Positions 7,859 through 17,129 of a stretch of DNA of 64,000 bases are shown piece by piece. Position numbers and translations under genes: made by a program. This stretch comes from WRAV01 sp050950205 (lineage in GTDB: Bacteria > Bacillota > Clostridia > Oscillospirales > Ruminococcaceae): assembly GCA_050950205.1 (NCBI GenBank), contig JBMNHF010000010.1:124001-188000 (forward strand). Direction: 5' to 3'. Under the pieces are notes generated by a model. That model was not told the DNA's origin. It saw only the letters and a program-made list of their open reading frames with translations, and ran no database searches. Positions within the stretch are counted from its first letter, which is position 1. Each line of letters opens with the position of its first letter.

Positions 7859-9163
7859 TTATCCTTCCGCCAACCTTCCCATACAACCGTCCTGATACGG
7901 CTGGGTTAACTCAACCTCTGTAATTTGTCCTCCCAGCTCCCGGTCACTGCTTAGATACACCTGAGTATAGTTGGGGGTATAACCCTGCCAAAGTCCCTTG
8001 CTGTCCCTGTTTTCCCATAGAACCGGCTGCACACTGCCCAGCTGCGTCTTTAAAAACCGGGCGCGGCAATCCTCGGCTGCTTGCGCCATTAATTTGGCTC
8101 TTTGAGAGGCTTCTTGCTTATCCACCTGAGGCATCAAAGCGGCGGGAGTGCCGGGGCGAGGAGAGTAGACAAACACATGGGTTCGGGCAAAGTTCATCTC
8201 TCGGACAAAAGCCTCACTGGCTGCATATTCCTCCTGAGTTTCCCCGGGAAATGCCACCATCACATCGGTGGTGAGGGCACAGCCGGGAAAGGCCCTGCGC
8301 AGAGCGGCAGCAATTCTGCGGTATTCATCGGTGTCGTACTGCCGGTTCATCCGCTTTAAGGTGGCATCGCAGCCACTTTGAAGAGAGAGATGAAACTGAG
8401 GGCAAAGCCCCGGCAGCTTTTTCCACTGCTCCATCATGGCATCGGTGAGCAGCTCCGGCTCCAAGGAACCCAATCGCACCCGGGAAATTCCCGGTGTGTG
8501 GCAGGCAACCTGTAGAGCATCGGTGAGGGAAAGGCCCAAGTCCAGGCCATAGCAGCTTAAATTAATCCCCACCAGCACCACCTCCCGGTAGCCTTGGGCG
8601 CCCAGCAAAGCCAGCTCTTCTTGGATATCCTTCAGGGGTTTGGAGCGAATGGGGCCCCGGGCATCGGGGATGATGCAGTAGGAGCATCGCCGCTCGCAGC
8701 CGTCCTGAATTTTTAAAAATGCGCGGGTTCTGGAATGAAAGTTCCCAATCTTCATCGGCTCAAAGGGTTCTCCCACCGAGTGGGGAAGAATCTTTACCAG
8801 CCGCTCTCCGCCGGCCAGACGGTTCTGCACCGCCTGCAAAACCTCCCGGCGATTTTTACTGCCCATGACAATATCCGCTTCGGGAATGAGGGAAGCCTGC
8901 TGGGGAAAAGCCTGCGGAAAGCAGCCGCAGAGCACCAGCACAGCATGAGGGGACCGTCTGCGAAAGCGGCGCAGAGCCTGACGGCTTTTTTTATCGCCGG
9001 TGGCGGTTACGGTGCAGGAATTGATGACATAAACCTCTGCCTCTTCTTCCGGCTCCACAATGGTAAACCCCGCTTCTTCAAAAGCGCTCATCATGGCGTT
9101 GCTTTCGTATTGATTTACCTTGCAGCCCAAGGTGTAAAAAGCTGCTCGCTGCTGTTCCAGCAT
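7859..9163 (-). CDS. mtaB: tRNA (t6A37) methylthiotransferase MtaB
   Basis: Radical-SAM enzyme that converts t6A37 to ms2t6A37 in tRNAs reading ANN codons. The 434 residues have the N-terminal UPF0004 domain with Cys residues for the auxiliary cluster (TLGCKVNQYES, NSCTVT, LCGCFPQ), the radical-SAM CxxxCxxC motif in CERRCSYCIIPDARG (about residues 146-160) and a C-terminal TRAM region. The ATG at 9163 follows GGGGG. The gene for making its t6A substrate (tsaD) is also in this window at 43-44 kb. Confidence 0.93.
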   Translation of the reverse strand: MLEQQRAAFYTLGCKVNQYESNAMMSAFEEAGFTIVEPEEEAEVYVINSCTVTATGDKKSRQALRRFRRRSPHAVLVLCGCFPQAFPQQASLIPEADIVMGSKNRREVLQAVQNRLAGGERLVKILPHSVGEPFEPMKIGNFHSRTRAFLKIQDGCERRCSYCIIPDARGPIRSKPLKDIQEELALLGAQGYREVVLVGINLSCYGLDLGLSLTDALQVACHTPGISRVRLGSLEPELLTDAMMEQWKKLPGLCPQFHLSLQSGCDATLKRMNRQYDTDEYRRIAAALRRAFPGCALTTDVMVAFPGETQEEYAASEAFVREMNFARTHVFVYSPRPGTPAALMPQVDKQEASQRAKLMAQAAEDCRARFLKTQLGSVQPVLWENRDSKGLWQGYTPNYTQVYLSSDRELGGQITEVELTQPYQDGCMGRLAEG

Positions 9164-9303
9164 ACAATACCCCCTTTTCCCGGCAGGGCCAGCCCAACCG
9201 GCCCGCCCTCCTTACTTGTTAGAGACTATAAAATTACCGAAATAGTATTATAAACTCTTTTTGAAAAAAACACAAATATTAAGTTGACGTATTGGGGTTT
9301 TCC

Positions 9304-9332
9304 TTGTTATATTGGTAGAAAAATGGTATAAT
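9304..9332 (+). promoter_or_regulatory. promoter of the HPr-like gene
   Basis: TTGTTA (9304-9309), a 17-base spacer and a perfect TATAAT (9327-9332), about 50 bases before the ATG at 9381. The surrounding 130 bases are AT-rich. Confidence 0.75.
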
Positions 9333-9380
9333 TAAATTGAAGTATGCTCTAGCGGCATCTGCAATGAAGGAGGAAACACT

Positions 9381-9611
9381 ATGAAGAGCATGAACGTACT
9401 GCTGTCCACCATCAACGACGTCAAAGATTTTGTTTCCATCGTCTCCCAATTTGATTATGAGATTGACCTGGTCAGTGGCCGTTACGCCGTTGACGCCAAA
9501 TCCATCATGGGCATCTTCTCCCTGGATCTTTCCAAACCCATTAAAGTCAACATCCACTCGGATTCCACCGAGGATTTTGTTGCAGCTATCAAGAGATTCA
9601 TTGTAGATTAA
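9381..9611 (+). CDS. HPr-like (Crh-like) protein lacking the active-site His
   Basis: A 76-residue HPr-fold protein. The region around the regulatory serine is conserved (VDAKSIMGIFSLDL, matching the KSIMG motif of HPr and Crh). The first strand and helix, where HPr has a GIHARPA-type active site, read LLSTINDVKDFVSIV here, with no histidine. It therefore should not relay phosphate in the sugar phosphotransferase system, but could still be a target of HPr kinase, as Crh is in Bacillus. That role is inference; the family match and the missing His are seen. It follows a good promoter and AGGAGG, and ends in its own terminator, so it is a monocistronic gene between mtaB and gyrA. Confidence 0.85.
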   Translation: MKSMNVLLSTINDVKDFVSIVSQFDYEIDLVSGRYAVDAKSIMGIFSLDLSKPIKVNIHSDSTEDFVAAIKRFIVD

Positions 9612-9643
9612 CCATCACATACGCAAAAAAGGTCTTACACCCC

Positions 9644-9673
9644 AAGCTCACAGAGTTTTCTGTGAGCTTTTTT
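9644..9673 (+). terminator. terminator of the HPr-like gene
   Basis: Ten-base stem AAGCTCACAG (9644-9653) with its complement at 9660-9669, followed by a run of Ts up to 9673. Confidence 0.88.
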
Positions 9674-9709
9674 CTTTGCAGAAAGGAAAAGGCAACACCA
9701 AGTGGGAAA

Positions 9710-9742
9710 GGATACCGCCCGTTTGACAAACGGGCGGTATCC
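9710..9742 (-). terminator. hairpin after gyrA
   Basis: Perfect 15-bp stem (GGATACCGCCCGTTT at 9710-9724 pairing with 9728-9742, 3-base loop) 49 bases beyond the gyrA stop. On the minus strand it is followed by only TTTCCC, so it may act as a weak terminator or an mRNA 3' stabiliser. Confidence 0.6.
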
Positions 9743-9790
9743 TGCTGCACAAAGAATGGTTTCCTGCCATTGTCAGGAAAATGTTTTGTT

Positions 9791-12310
9791 TTACTCTTCC
9801 TCGCTGGAGGCATCCTTCTCCTCATCGGGGGCAGAGGTGTTTTCTTCTTCCACCTCCACAGGTTCCCCGTCGGCGTCCTCCAGGTTTTCCCCGGGTGCCC
9901 GAGCCAACGTAACCACCTTGCGGTCACCGTCCAGCCGCATAACCAAAACGCCGCCGCCATAACGGCTCTGCCGGGTGATTTCTGCCGCAGCAATGCGGAT
10001 GATGATGCCATCGTCCGAAATCAGGAATACATCGTCCTCTTCGCCCACCATCTTCACCCCGGCTACTTCGCCGTGTTTTTCGGTGTAGTAGTTGCGAATT
10101 CCCTTGCCGCCCCGGGTCTGGAGGCGATACTCGGAAACATCGGTCCGTCTGCCCTTGCCGTCTGCCGAAACGGTGAGTACAAGGGAACCATCGTGGTGAA
10201 TCCGGGCAAAATCCACCACCTTGTCGTCCCCCTGCAGGGTAATGGCCTTAACTCCTCTGGAATTGCGGCCCATGGCGCGGGCATCGCTCTCCCGGAAGCG
10301 GATGGCGTAGCCGTCTCTGGTGGCAACCAGCAGCTCGTTTTCTCCGGTGGTCAGGCGAACACCGCAAAGCTCGTCTCCCTCGTCCAAATTGATGGCAATG
10401 AGGCCGCTGCGGCGAACGTTCCGATACTGGCTTAGGTGAGTGCGCTTGATGATGCCGTTTTTGGTCAGCATGACCAGGTACAGATCTTCGTCAAACCGGC
10501 TCATCTTAATCATGGCGGCAATTTTTTCGTCCCCTTCGATGGGGAGGAGATTGACCACATTAATGCCCTTGGAAGCCCGGCTGCTGTCCCCAATTTCATA
10601 GGTCTTCAGGCGGTAGCAGCGGCCGTGGTTGGTAAAGAACATGATATAGTCGTGGGTGGAGGCAATAAACAATTCCTGCACAAAGTCCTCTTCCCGCTGC
10701 TGCATGCCCGAAATGCCCCGTCCGCCCCGGTGCTGGGTTTTGTAGGTGTCCAGGCTTTGGGATTTGAGGTATCCGTAATGGGTTAGGGTAATCACCCGGT
10801 CCTCCACCGGAATCAAATCCTCAATATCCACCTCACCGCTTACCGCCTGAATTTCGGTGCGGCGGGGGTCGGCGTACTTCTTGCGAATTTCGCTCAGCTC
10901 ATCCTTCACAATGGTCAGCACCCGATTGTGATCGGCCAGAATCGCCTCGTATTCGCCAATTTTATTTTCCAGCTCGGCCAGTTCATTTTCCAGCTTTTCC
11001 CGCTCCAGACCGGTCAGTCTGCCGATGGTCATCTGAGCAATGGCGGTGGCCTGTTCATCGGAAAGGCCAAACCGCTCCACCAAGCGCTCCTTGGCGTGAG
11101 GGATGGTCTTGGAGGTGCGGAAGATATCGATGACTTCATCGATATTGTCCTGGGCAATGACCAAACCTTCCAAAATATGCGCCCGCTCTTTGGCCCGGCG
11201 CAGCTCGTACTGGGTTCTACGCCGAATGACCTCGCACTGGAAGTCGATGTAGTGGCGCAGCATTTCCTTCAGGGTCATCACCTTGGGCACTCCATTGTGC
11301 AGTGCCAGCATGATGACACCCTCGGTGGACTGGAGCTGGGTAAAGGAGTAGAGCTGATTGAGGGTGACCTGAGCATTGGCATCTCGCTTGAGATCAATGA
11401 GGATTTCCATGCCATCCCGGTCGGAGTGGTCGGCAATGTTGGAGATGCTTTCAATCCGCTTTTCCTTGACCAAGTTGGCAATATGCTCGATCAACCTTGC
11501 CTTGTTGACGGAGTAGGGCAGCTCGGTGATGACAATTTGCATCCGGCCGTTTTTGGCCTCCCGAATTTCCGCCCGGCCCCGGAGCACAATCTTTCCACGG
11601 CCGGTGCCATAGGCGCTGCGAATGCCTGCCCGGCCCATAATAATGCCCCCGGTGGGAAAGTCGGGCCCTTTGATGTATTGCATCAGCTCATCCAGGGTGG
11701 CATCGGGATTATCAATCAGGCAGTTGACGCCGTCAATCACCTCCCCCAGGTTGTGGGGAGGAATGTTGGTTGCCATACCCACCGCAATGCCCATACTGCC
11801 GTTGACCAGCAGGTTGGGAAAGCGGGAGGGCAACACCGTGGGCTCCTTGCGGTGATCGTCGTAGTTGGAGGCAAAATCCACCGTTTCCTTGTCGATATCG
11901 GTGAGCATATTGACGGAGATTTTGCTCATCCGCGCCTCGGTATACCGGTAAGCGGCGGGGGGATCTCCGTCCACCGAACCGAAGTTTCCGTGGCCTTCCA
12001 CCAAAGGATAGCGCAGAGAAAAATCCTGAGCCAAGCGCACCAAGGCATCGTAAACCGACCCGTCCCCGTGGGGATGGTAGCGGCCCAGCACGTCGCCGAC
12101 TGTGGTGGCGCATTTTCGGTGGGGTTTGTCGGGGGTAAAGCCGTCCTCGTACATGGTGTAGAGGATCCGCCGGTGGACCGGCTTTAGGCCATCCCGCACG
12201 TCGGGCAAAGCCCGGCTGACAATGACCGACATGGAATAATCCAAAAAGGATTTTTTCATCTCGTCTTCAATGTCCACCTGAATAATGCGTTCGTTGTCCA
12301 ATACCTTCAT
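9791..12310 (-). CDS. gyrA: DNA gyrase subunit A
   Basis: Breakage-reunion subunit that, with GyrB, introduces negative supercoils. The 839 residues have the winged-helix/tower domain with the catalytic Tyr region (AAYRYTEARMSK, about residues 115-126), the quinolone-resistance region (HPHGDGSVYDALVRLAQDF; S to V/Y pattern of wild type), and a C-terminal six-bladed pinwheel with the GyrA box QRGGKG-like motif (QHRGGRGI, about residue 530). The tail is acidic (DEEKDASSEEE). ATG at 12310 follows AGGTGG at seven bases. It lies 91 bases downstream of gyrB on the same strand. Confidence 0.98.
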   Translation of the reverse strand: MKVLDNERIIQVDIEDEMKKSFLDYSMSVIVSRALPDVRDGLKPVHRRILYTMYEDGFTPDKPHRKCATTVGDVLGRYHPHGDGSVYDALVRLAQDFSLRYPLVEGHGNFGSVDGDPPAAYRYTEARMSKISVNMLTDIDKETVDFASNYDDHRKEPTVLPSRFPNLLVNGSMGIAVGMATNIPPHNLGEVIDGVNCLIDNPDATLDELMQYIKGPDFPTGGIIMGRAGIRSAYGTGRGKIVLRGRAEIREAKNGRMQIVITELPYSVNKARLIEHIANLVKEKRIESISNIADHSDRDGMEILIDLKRDANAQVTLNQLYSFTQLQSTEGVIMLALHNGVPKVMTLKEMLRHYIDFQCEVIRRRTQYELRRAKERAHILEGLVIAQDNIDEVIDIFRTSKTIPHAKERLVERFGLSDEQATAIAQMTIGRLTGLEREKLENELAELENKIGEYEAILADHNRVLTIVKDELSEIRKKYADPRRTEIQAVSGEVDIEDLIPVEDRVITLTHYGYLKSQSLDTYKTQHRGGRGISGMQQREEDFVQELFIASTHDYIMFFTNHGRCYRLKTYEIGDSSRASKGINVVNLLPIEGDEKIAAMIKMSRFDEDLYLVMLTKNGIIKRTHLSQYRNVRRSGLIAINLDEGDELCGVRLTTGENELLVATRDGYAIRFRESDARAMGRNSRGVKAITLQGDDKVVDFARIHHDGSLVLTVSADGKGRRTDVSEYRLQTRGGKGIRNYYTEKHGEVAGVKMVGEEDDVFLISDDGIIIRIAAAEITRQSRYGGGVLVMRLDGDRKVVTLARAPGENLEDADGEPVEVEEENTSAPDEEKDASSEEE

Positions 12311-12401
12311 TTTATAACCACCTTTTGCGCACAGAGGCGCAGGCTATGATTCCAAATGCGGTGCAAAATCTTCCGGCACTTGTTGTGTGTAAAAGCATCT
12401 T

Positions 12402-14351
12402 CTATACGTCCAGATTTTTGACGTATCTGGCGTTCTGCTCGATAAACTCCCGGCGGGGTTGCACCTTGTCTCCCATCAAAATGGTAAAGATCTCGTCCGC
12501 TGCGGCAGCGTCCGAAAGGGTAACCTGTAAAAGGAACCGGTTTTCCGGGTTCATGGTGGTTTCCCAAAGCTGTTCGGGATCCATTTCACCAAGGCCCTTG
12601 TATCGCTGAATTTCCAGCTTGGCTGTCCCTTCCGGATTCATTTCGCTGATATACTTGTCCCGCTCCCGGTCGGAGTAGGCATAGCGCACCTCTTTGCCCC
12701 GCTGAAGCTTGTACAGGGGAGGCTGGGCAATGTAGATATGCCCCGCCCGGATGAGGGGCTCCATAAAGCGGAAGAAGAAGGTGAGGAGCAGGGTGCGGAT
12801 ATGGCAACCGTCCACGTCGGCGTCCGCCATAATAATCACCTTGCCGTACCGCAGCTTTTCCAGATCAAAATCCTCACCCATACCGCAGCCCAGGGCGGTA
12901 ATCACAGGCATCAGCTTATCGTTGCCGTATACCTTGTCCAGCCTTGTTTTTTCCACGTTAAGCATCTTGCCCCACAGGGGAAGAATGGCCTGAAAGGTTC
13001 TATCTCGGCCCTGTTTGGCCGAGCCGCCAGCGGAATCTCCCTCAACGATATAAATTTCTGTGGTGACGTTGTCCCGGTTGATGCAGTCTGCCAGTTTACC
13101 GGGGAGGGCAGCGCTTTCCAGCGCCGATTTGCGCCGGGTCAGCTCCCGGGCTTTTCGGGCAGCTTCCCGGGCTCTGGCGGCCCCCAGGGATTTTTCCAAA
13201 ATGGCTCTGGCCACCGCCGGATTTTCCTCCAGGTAGGTGGATAGCTTTTCGCCCACCAACTGCTCCACCAAGGCGCGAATTTCGGTATTGCCCAACTTGG
13301 CCTTGGTCTGGCCTTCGAACTGGGCATCGATGAGCTTGACCGACACAATGGCGGTCATTCCCTCCCGAACGTCTTCGCCGGAGAGGTTGGCGTCCTTTTC
13401 CTTGAGGATGTTATTTTTCCGGGCATAATCGTTCATCACCCGGGTAAGAGCATTTTTAAACCCAATTTCGTGGGTGCCGCCCTCTCCGGTGTGAATGTTG
13501 TTGGCAAAGGAAAGGAGCAGGGTGTTGTAGCTGTCATTATACTGGATGGCCACCTCTGCCGAAGAGGTGCCCGACTTGGCGGAAAGAAAGATCACATCCT
13601 CGTGAATCTTTGCCTTGTTCCGGTTTAAGTGCTCCACAAAGGAAATGATGCCACCGTCATACTTTAGGTTGGTGGAGAGAGGCTCCTCTCCCCGCAGGTC
13701 GGTAATGGTGATGGCAATGCCTGCATTGAGGAAGGCCTGCTCCCGCAGCCTGTCCAACAAAATGTTGTGATCAAAGCTGGTATCCTCAAAAATATCGGGA
13801 TCCGGCTTAAAGGCAATGCGGGTACCCCGCTCATCGCTGCAGGGGGAGGTTTCCACCTCGGTGACCGGAACCCCCCGTTCAAACCGCTGATAAAAGCGGG
13901 TTTCGCCGTCGCAGACCTCCACCTCCAGCCACTGGCTCAAGGCGTTGACCACCGACGCGCCCACACCGTGCAAACCGCCGGAAACGTTGTAGCCGCCACC
14001 GCCAAACTTGCCGCCGGCGTGCAGCACCGTAAAGACCACCGTCAGGGTAGAAATGCCCTGGGTGGGATGGATTCCGGTGGGAATTCCTCGTCCGTTATCG
14101 GATATTTTGATGATGTCTCCCGGCAAAATCTGCACTTCGATATGATCGCAAAAACCTGCCAGAGCTTCGTCAATGGAGTTGTCTACAATTTCGTATACCA
14201 GATGATGAAGTCCCCGTGGCCCTGTGGTGCCAATATACATGCCGGGACGTTTGCGAACAGCCTCCAGGCCCTCTAAAACCTGAATTTGACTTTCGTCATA
14301 GTTTTCCAGCTTGTTTTCCAGTTCGGGGTTGTTTTGCATTGGATTATCCAT
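12402..14351 (-). CDS. gyrB: DNA gyrase subunit B
   Basis: ATPase subunit of gyrase. The 649 residues carry the GHKL ATPase motifs (EIVDNSIDEALAGFCD, SDNGRGIPTGIHP, GGLHGVGASVVNALS), the transducer region and the TOPRIM domain with EGDSAGGSAKQGRDR and DADVDGCHI. The C-terminus ends with the GyrA-binding tail YKGLGEMDPEQLWETTM. The ATG at 14351 has GGAAGGA almost abutting it, so the next in-frame ATG four codons in is an alternative start. It follows remB by 49 bases. Confidence 0.98.
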   Translation of the reverse strand: MDNPMQNNPELENKLENYDESQIQVLEGLEAVRKRPGMYIGTTGPRGLHHLVYEIVDNSIDEALAGFCDHIEVQILPGDIIKISDNGRGIPTGIHPTQGISTLTVVFTVLHAGGKFGGGGYNVSGGLHGVGASVVNALSQWLEVEVCDGETRFYQRFERGVPVTEVETSPCSDERGTRIAFKPDPDIFEDTSFDHNILLDRLREQAFLNAGIAITITDLRGEEPLSTNLKYDGGIISFVEHLNRNKAKIHEDVIFLSAKSGTSSAEVAIQYNDSYNTLLLSFANNIHTGEGGTHEIGFKNALTRVMNDYARKNNILKEKDANLSGEDVREGMTAIVSVKLIDAQFEGQTKAKLGNTEIRALVEQLVGEKLSTYLEENPAVARAILEKSLGAARAREAARKARELTRRKSALESAALPGKLADCINRDNVTTEIYIVEGDSAGGSAKQGRDRTFQAILPLWGKMLNVEKTRLDKVYGNDKLMPVITALGCGMGEDFDLEKLRYGKVIIMADADVDGCHIRTLLLTFFFRFMEPLIRAGHIYIAQPPLYKLQRGKEVRYAYSDRERDKYISEMNPEGTAKLEIQRYKGLGEMDPEQLWETTMNPENRFLLQVTLSDAAAADEIFTILMGDKVQPRREFIEQNARYVKNLDV

Positions 14352-14400
14352 TCCTTCCCGATTCTATGATACTGCGGCCCTTAACCAGAAATTGCAGCCG

Positions 14401-14670
14401 TTAAGGAACTGCAAATTCCCGCAAAAAGCCCGCCCGTTTTTTTAAGGTGGCAGCGGCAATTTGAGAAAGATAAACTTTGGTGGTGTTTTTCTCCTGACAA
14501 AGAACAAAGCTCTTTGGAATTTCTGAGGTCACCTCCACCACATGACCTTTTTTCTGCGCTTCCCGCAAAAACTGCCGGGTCAACCGGGAGGTGGAGGTGT
14601 TGTCCAAATCAAAAATACCGATGATATCCAGGGTGTTGATCACCGTGGTTTGTCCCAGATACAGATACAC
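14401..14670 (-). CDS. remB: RemB-like DUF370 protein
   Basis: An 89-residue DUF370 protein in the same place (between recF and gyrB) as yaaB/remB of B. subtilis, where RemB is linked to extracellular-matrix gene regulation. It shows the family's N-terminal YLYLGQTTVINTLDIIGIFD and the TSTSRLTRQFL helix. The start is GTG at 14670, after AAGGAG at eight bases. DUF370 proteins related to RemA bind DNA as rings; whether this one does is not visible. Confidence 0.88.
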   Translation of the reverse strand: MYLYLGQTTVINTLDIIGIFDLDNTSTSRLTRQFLREAQKKGHVVEVTSEIPKSFVLCQEKNTTKVYLSQIAAATLKKRAGFLREFAVP

Positions 14671-14700
14671 CTTGTCCTCTCCTTCCAGAAAGCTCTTCCG

Positions 14701-15813
14701 CTACAACACCATACCGCCAGAAATCTGAAACACTTTTCCGCCGTTTAGGGATGCGATCATGTCATCGTCACAACAGGTGATAAAAACCTGTCGCCCCTTC
14801 AGGTGATTGAGAAGGTAGTTTCGCCTTCCCTCATCCAGCTCGCTCATCACATCGTCCAGCAAAATGACGGGAGGCTCCTTCATGCCCTCCTCTAAAATGC
14901 GGCATTCCGCCAGCTTAAGGGCCAGGACGCAGCTTCTCTGCTGCCCCTGCGAGCCAAAGGAGCGGGCGGATTTGCCGTTCACTTCTATTTCCAAATCGTC
15001 CCGGTGGGGGCCAACATGGGTTTTTGCCATCTTAATATCCTGCCCCCGGGACTGTTTGACTGCCTCATCCACAAGGGCGGTCACTTGGGCCCGCTCCGCC
15101 TGTTCCGGCATAGGCCCACAGCTGGACAGATAGCGGACCGAAAAGCTCTCTCTTCCTCCCGAAATGCCCTGGTAAACCTGGGCAGCGTATGCCGCCAGCT
15201 TTTGGGTGTAGCGCAGGCGCATCCAGGTGATGTAGCCGGCATACTCCACAAGACTTGCATCCCATACATCCAGCATATCCAGCAGCTGGTCATGGATTTG
15301 AGCATCCCTTAGGACAAAGGAGCGCTGCCGGAGAATCTTTTCGTAGGAGTCCAGCACCTTTTCGTATTTGGGATAGGCCTGACACAGGGAGGTGTCCAGC
15401 AGATTGCGCCGTTTTTGAGGCTCCCTTTTGACCAGCTCCAGATGATCGGGAGAAAATACCACGGCGCAGAACCGCCCTGCAAGCAGAGAGCGGCGTTCCA
15501 GCTTGATGCCGTTGAGATAAATATACTTTTTCTCCTGTTCCGAAGCCATGGAAATCTCTGCCGTCTGGCTTCTTCCCTCCCCATGGAAGGAAAGGGAAAG
15601 CCTGGCACACTGGCCCCCAAAGCGAATATAGTCGCTGTCCTTGGCGGCGCGAAAACTTCTGGCTCCGGTAAACAGCCAAATGGCTTCCAGCAGATTGGTT
15701 TTTCCCTGGGCATTGTCGCCGCTGATGACGTTGACCCCATGGTGGGGCTGAAGAACCAAATCGGACAAATTGCGAAAACCCGAAAGTCTCAGCTCTTCAA
15801 CGTACACCGACAA
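14701..15813 (-). CDS. recF: DNA replication and repair protein RecF
   Basis: SMC-like ATPase that with RecO and RecR loads RecA at gapped DNA. The 370 residues contain Walker A GDNAQGKTNLLEAI (about residues 33-46), the ABC signature-like FGSQGQQRSCVLALKLAE and Walker B PVILLDDVMSELDEGRR. The start is TTG at 15813, with GAGGTA immediately upstream. It overlaps the end of the S4-domain gene by 17 bases. Confidence 0.96.
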   Translation of the reverse strand: MSVYVEELRLSGFRNLSDLVLQPHHGVNVISGDNAQGKTNLLEAIWLFTGARSFRAAKDSDYIRFGGQCARLSLSFHGEGRSQTAEISMASEQEKKYIYLNGIKLERRSLLAGRFCAVVFSPDHLELVKREPQKRRNLLDTSLCQAYPKYEKVLDSYEKILRQRSFVLRDAQIHDQLLDMLDVWDASLVEYAGYITWMRLRYTQKLAAYAAQVYQGISGGRESFSVRYLSSCGPMPEQAERAQVTALVDEAVKQSRGQDIKMAKTHVGPHRDDLEIEVNGKSARSFGSQGQQRSCVLALKLAECRILEEGMKEPPVILLDDVMSELDEGRRNYLLNHLKGRQVFITCCDDDMIASLNGGKVFQISGGMVL

Positions 15814-16027
15814 TTACCTCATACCGGGTATTTTCTTCCGCTACCTCCACTATCATGCCGGGGTACAACTTTTTACCCCGCATGGTGCAGGTTTCTCCAT
15901 TCACCAAAACACAACCTTCGCTGATCAGGATTTTGGCTTCTCCACCGGTGCCGCAGACACCGGCAAACTTTAAAAAGCTGTCCAGCTTAATAAAGTCCGT
16001 AGTAATGGCAATTTGCTCAACCTTCAT
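15797..16027 (-). CDS. yaaA: S4-domain RNA-binding protein YaaA/RlbA
   Basis: A 76-residue protein made almost entirely of one S4 RNA-binding domain (DSFLKFAGVCGTGGEAKILISEG, then VLVNGE). It is in the dnaN-recF gap, as in B. subtilis, and overlaps both neighbours (dnaN by 11 bases, recF by 17), so it is translated as part of the dnaA-dnaN-recF unit. A role in ribosome assembly is suggested for the family; it is not shown here. Confidence 0.9.
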   Translation of the reverse strand: MKVEQIAITTDFIKLDSFLKFAGVCGTGGEAKILISEGCVLVNGETCTMRGKKLYPGMIVEVAEENTRYEVIVGVR

Positions 16028-17129
16028 GTTTTAGCCTCACCGGCAGCACCAGGAAGAGGAACTCATCTCCCTCCAGCGGAAGGACTTTGATGGGGGACAA
16101 AGGCCCCGAAAGTTCCAAGCGCACCTCATCGCTGCCCGACGCCTTCAAAGCGTCCATAATATATTTGTTGTTAAAGCCCATTTCTACCCCTTCGCCCTCC
16201 AGGGTGCAGCTTACCTCGTCGTAGCTTTTTCCCAGGGGAGTGGAGCAGGAAATCTGAATGCTGCCGTCGGGATCAAAGAGGATGCGCAACGGACTGCGCA
16301 ACCGATCGGATATCAGCAGGGAAGCTCGTTCCACCCCTTCGATAAACTCTCTGGTGTTGGTGACAATGGTGGTTTTACACCCTTGAGGAATGGAGACTTT
16401 GTAGTCCAAAAATTCCCCTTCCAACAGGCGGCTGACCACACTGTAGCTCTCGATGGAAAAGACAATGTGACGCCTGCTCACCGTCAGGGTGGCGGGTGTT
16501 TCGGAGTCCTCTTTTAAAAGCTTTACAATTTCTCCCAGAACCTTTCCCGGCACCACAAAGCTCATGGTCTGGTCGCCCCCCACCACTTCGCTGCGCAGGG
16601 CCAGGCGGTATCCGTCCACCGACACCACATTGAGCTTTCCCTCTGTCAGATCAAACAGGCTGCCGGTGTGCACCGGCTTGGTGTCGGTTTGGGCAATGGC
16701 AAACAGGGTTTGTTCAATCATGGATTTGAGCTTATCCTGAGGGATGGAGATGCCCTCTCCCTCCTCCACCCGGGGAAGTTCGGGAAACTCTTCCGATGCA
16801 ATGCCCATAATGGTAAAGCGAGCAGCACCCCCCACCACCTGGGTGAGAAGCTTATCTTCTACCGATATGCTGATGTCCTCGGCAGCCATCTTGCGGATCA
16901 TGTCCGAAAACAACCGAGCCGGAAGCACAATCTCTCCCTCCGCCAACACCTGCGCATCTATGGTGGTGGTAATCCCTGCCTCCATATCGTAGCCGGTTAG
17001 GGTGAGGGTGTCGCCGTAGGCCTTGAGCTGCACTCCTTCCAAAGCAGGAATACTGCTTTTGGAAGCGATAACCCGGGATACATTGGTGAGGGCCTCCCGC
17101 AAAAGTACTTTATTGCAGATACATTTCAT
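16017..17129 (-). CDS. dnaN: DNA polymerase III subunit beta (sliding clamp)
   Basis: Ring-forming processivity clamp, 370 residues in three repeats of the clamp fold. Visible markers are the N-terminal MKCICNKVLLREALTNVSRV, the ISKSSIPALEG-like segment (SKSSIPALEGV), and the C-terminal FLFLVLPVRL that ends the hydrophobic partner-binding region. ATG at 17129 follows GGAGG at five bases. It is 338 bases downstream of dnaA, across the DnaA-trio tract. Confidence 0.97.
   Translation of the reverse strand: MKCICNKVLLREALTNVSRVIASKSSIPALEGVQLKAYGDTLTLTGYDMEAGITTTIDAQVLAEGEIVLPARLFSDMIRKMAAEDISISVEDKLLTQVVGGAARFTIMGIASEEFPELPRVEEGEGISIPQDKLKSMIEQTLFAIAQTDTKPVHTGSLFDLTEGKLNVVSVDGYRLALRSEVVGGDQTMSFVVPGKVLGEIVKLLKEDSETPATLTVSRRHIVFSIESYSVVSRLLEGEFLDYKVSIPQGCKTTIVTNTREFIEGVERASLLISDRLRSPLRILFDPDGSIQISCSTPLGKSYDEVSCTLEGEGVEMGFNNKYIMDALKASGSDEVRLELSGPLSPIKVLPLEGDEFLFLVLPVRLKHEG

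Noticed and set aside
10928..12187. 419-codon open frame opposite gyrA
   Set aside because: It mirrors gyrA coding sequence; no family match and no ribosome site.
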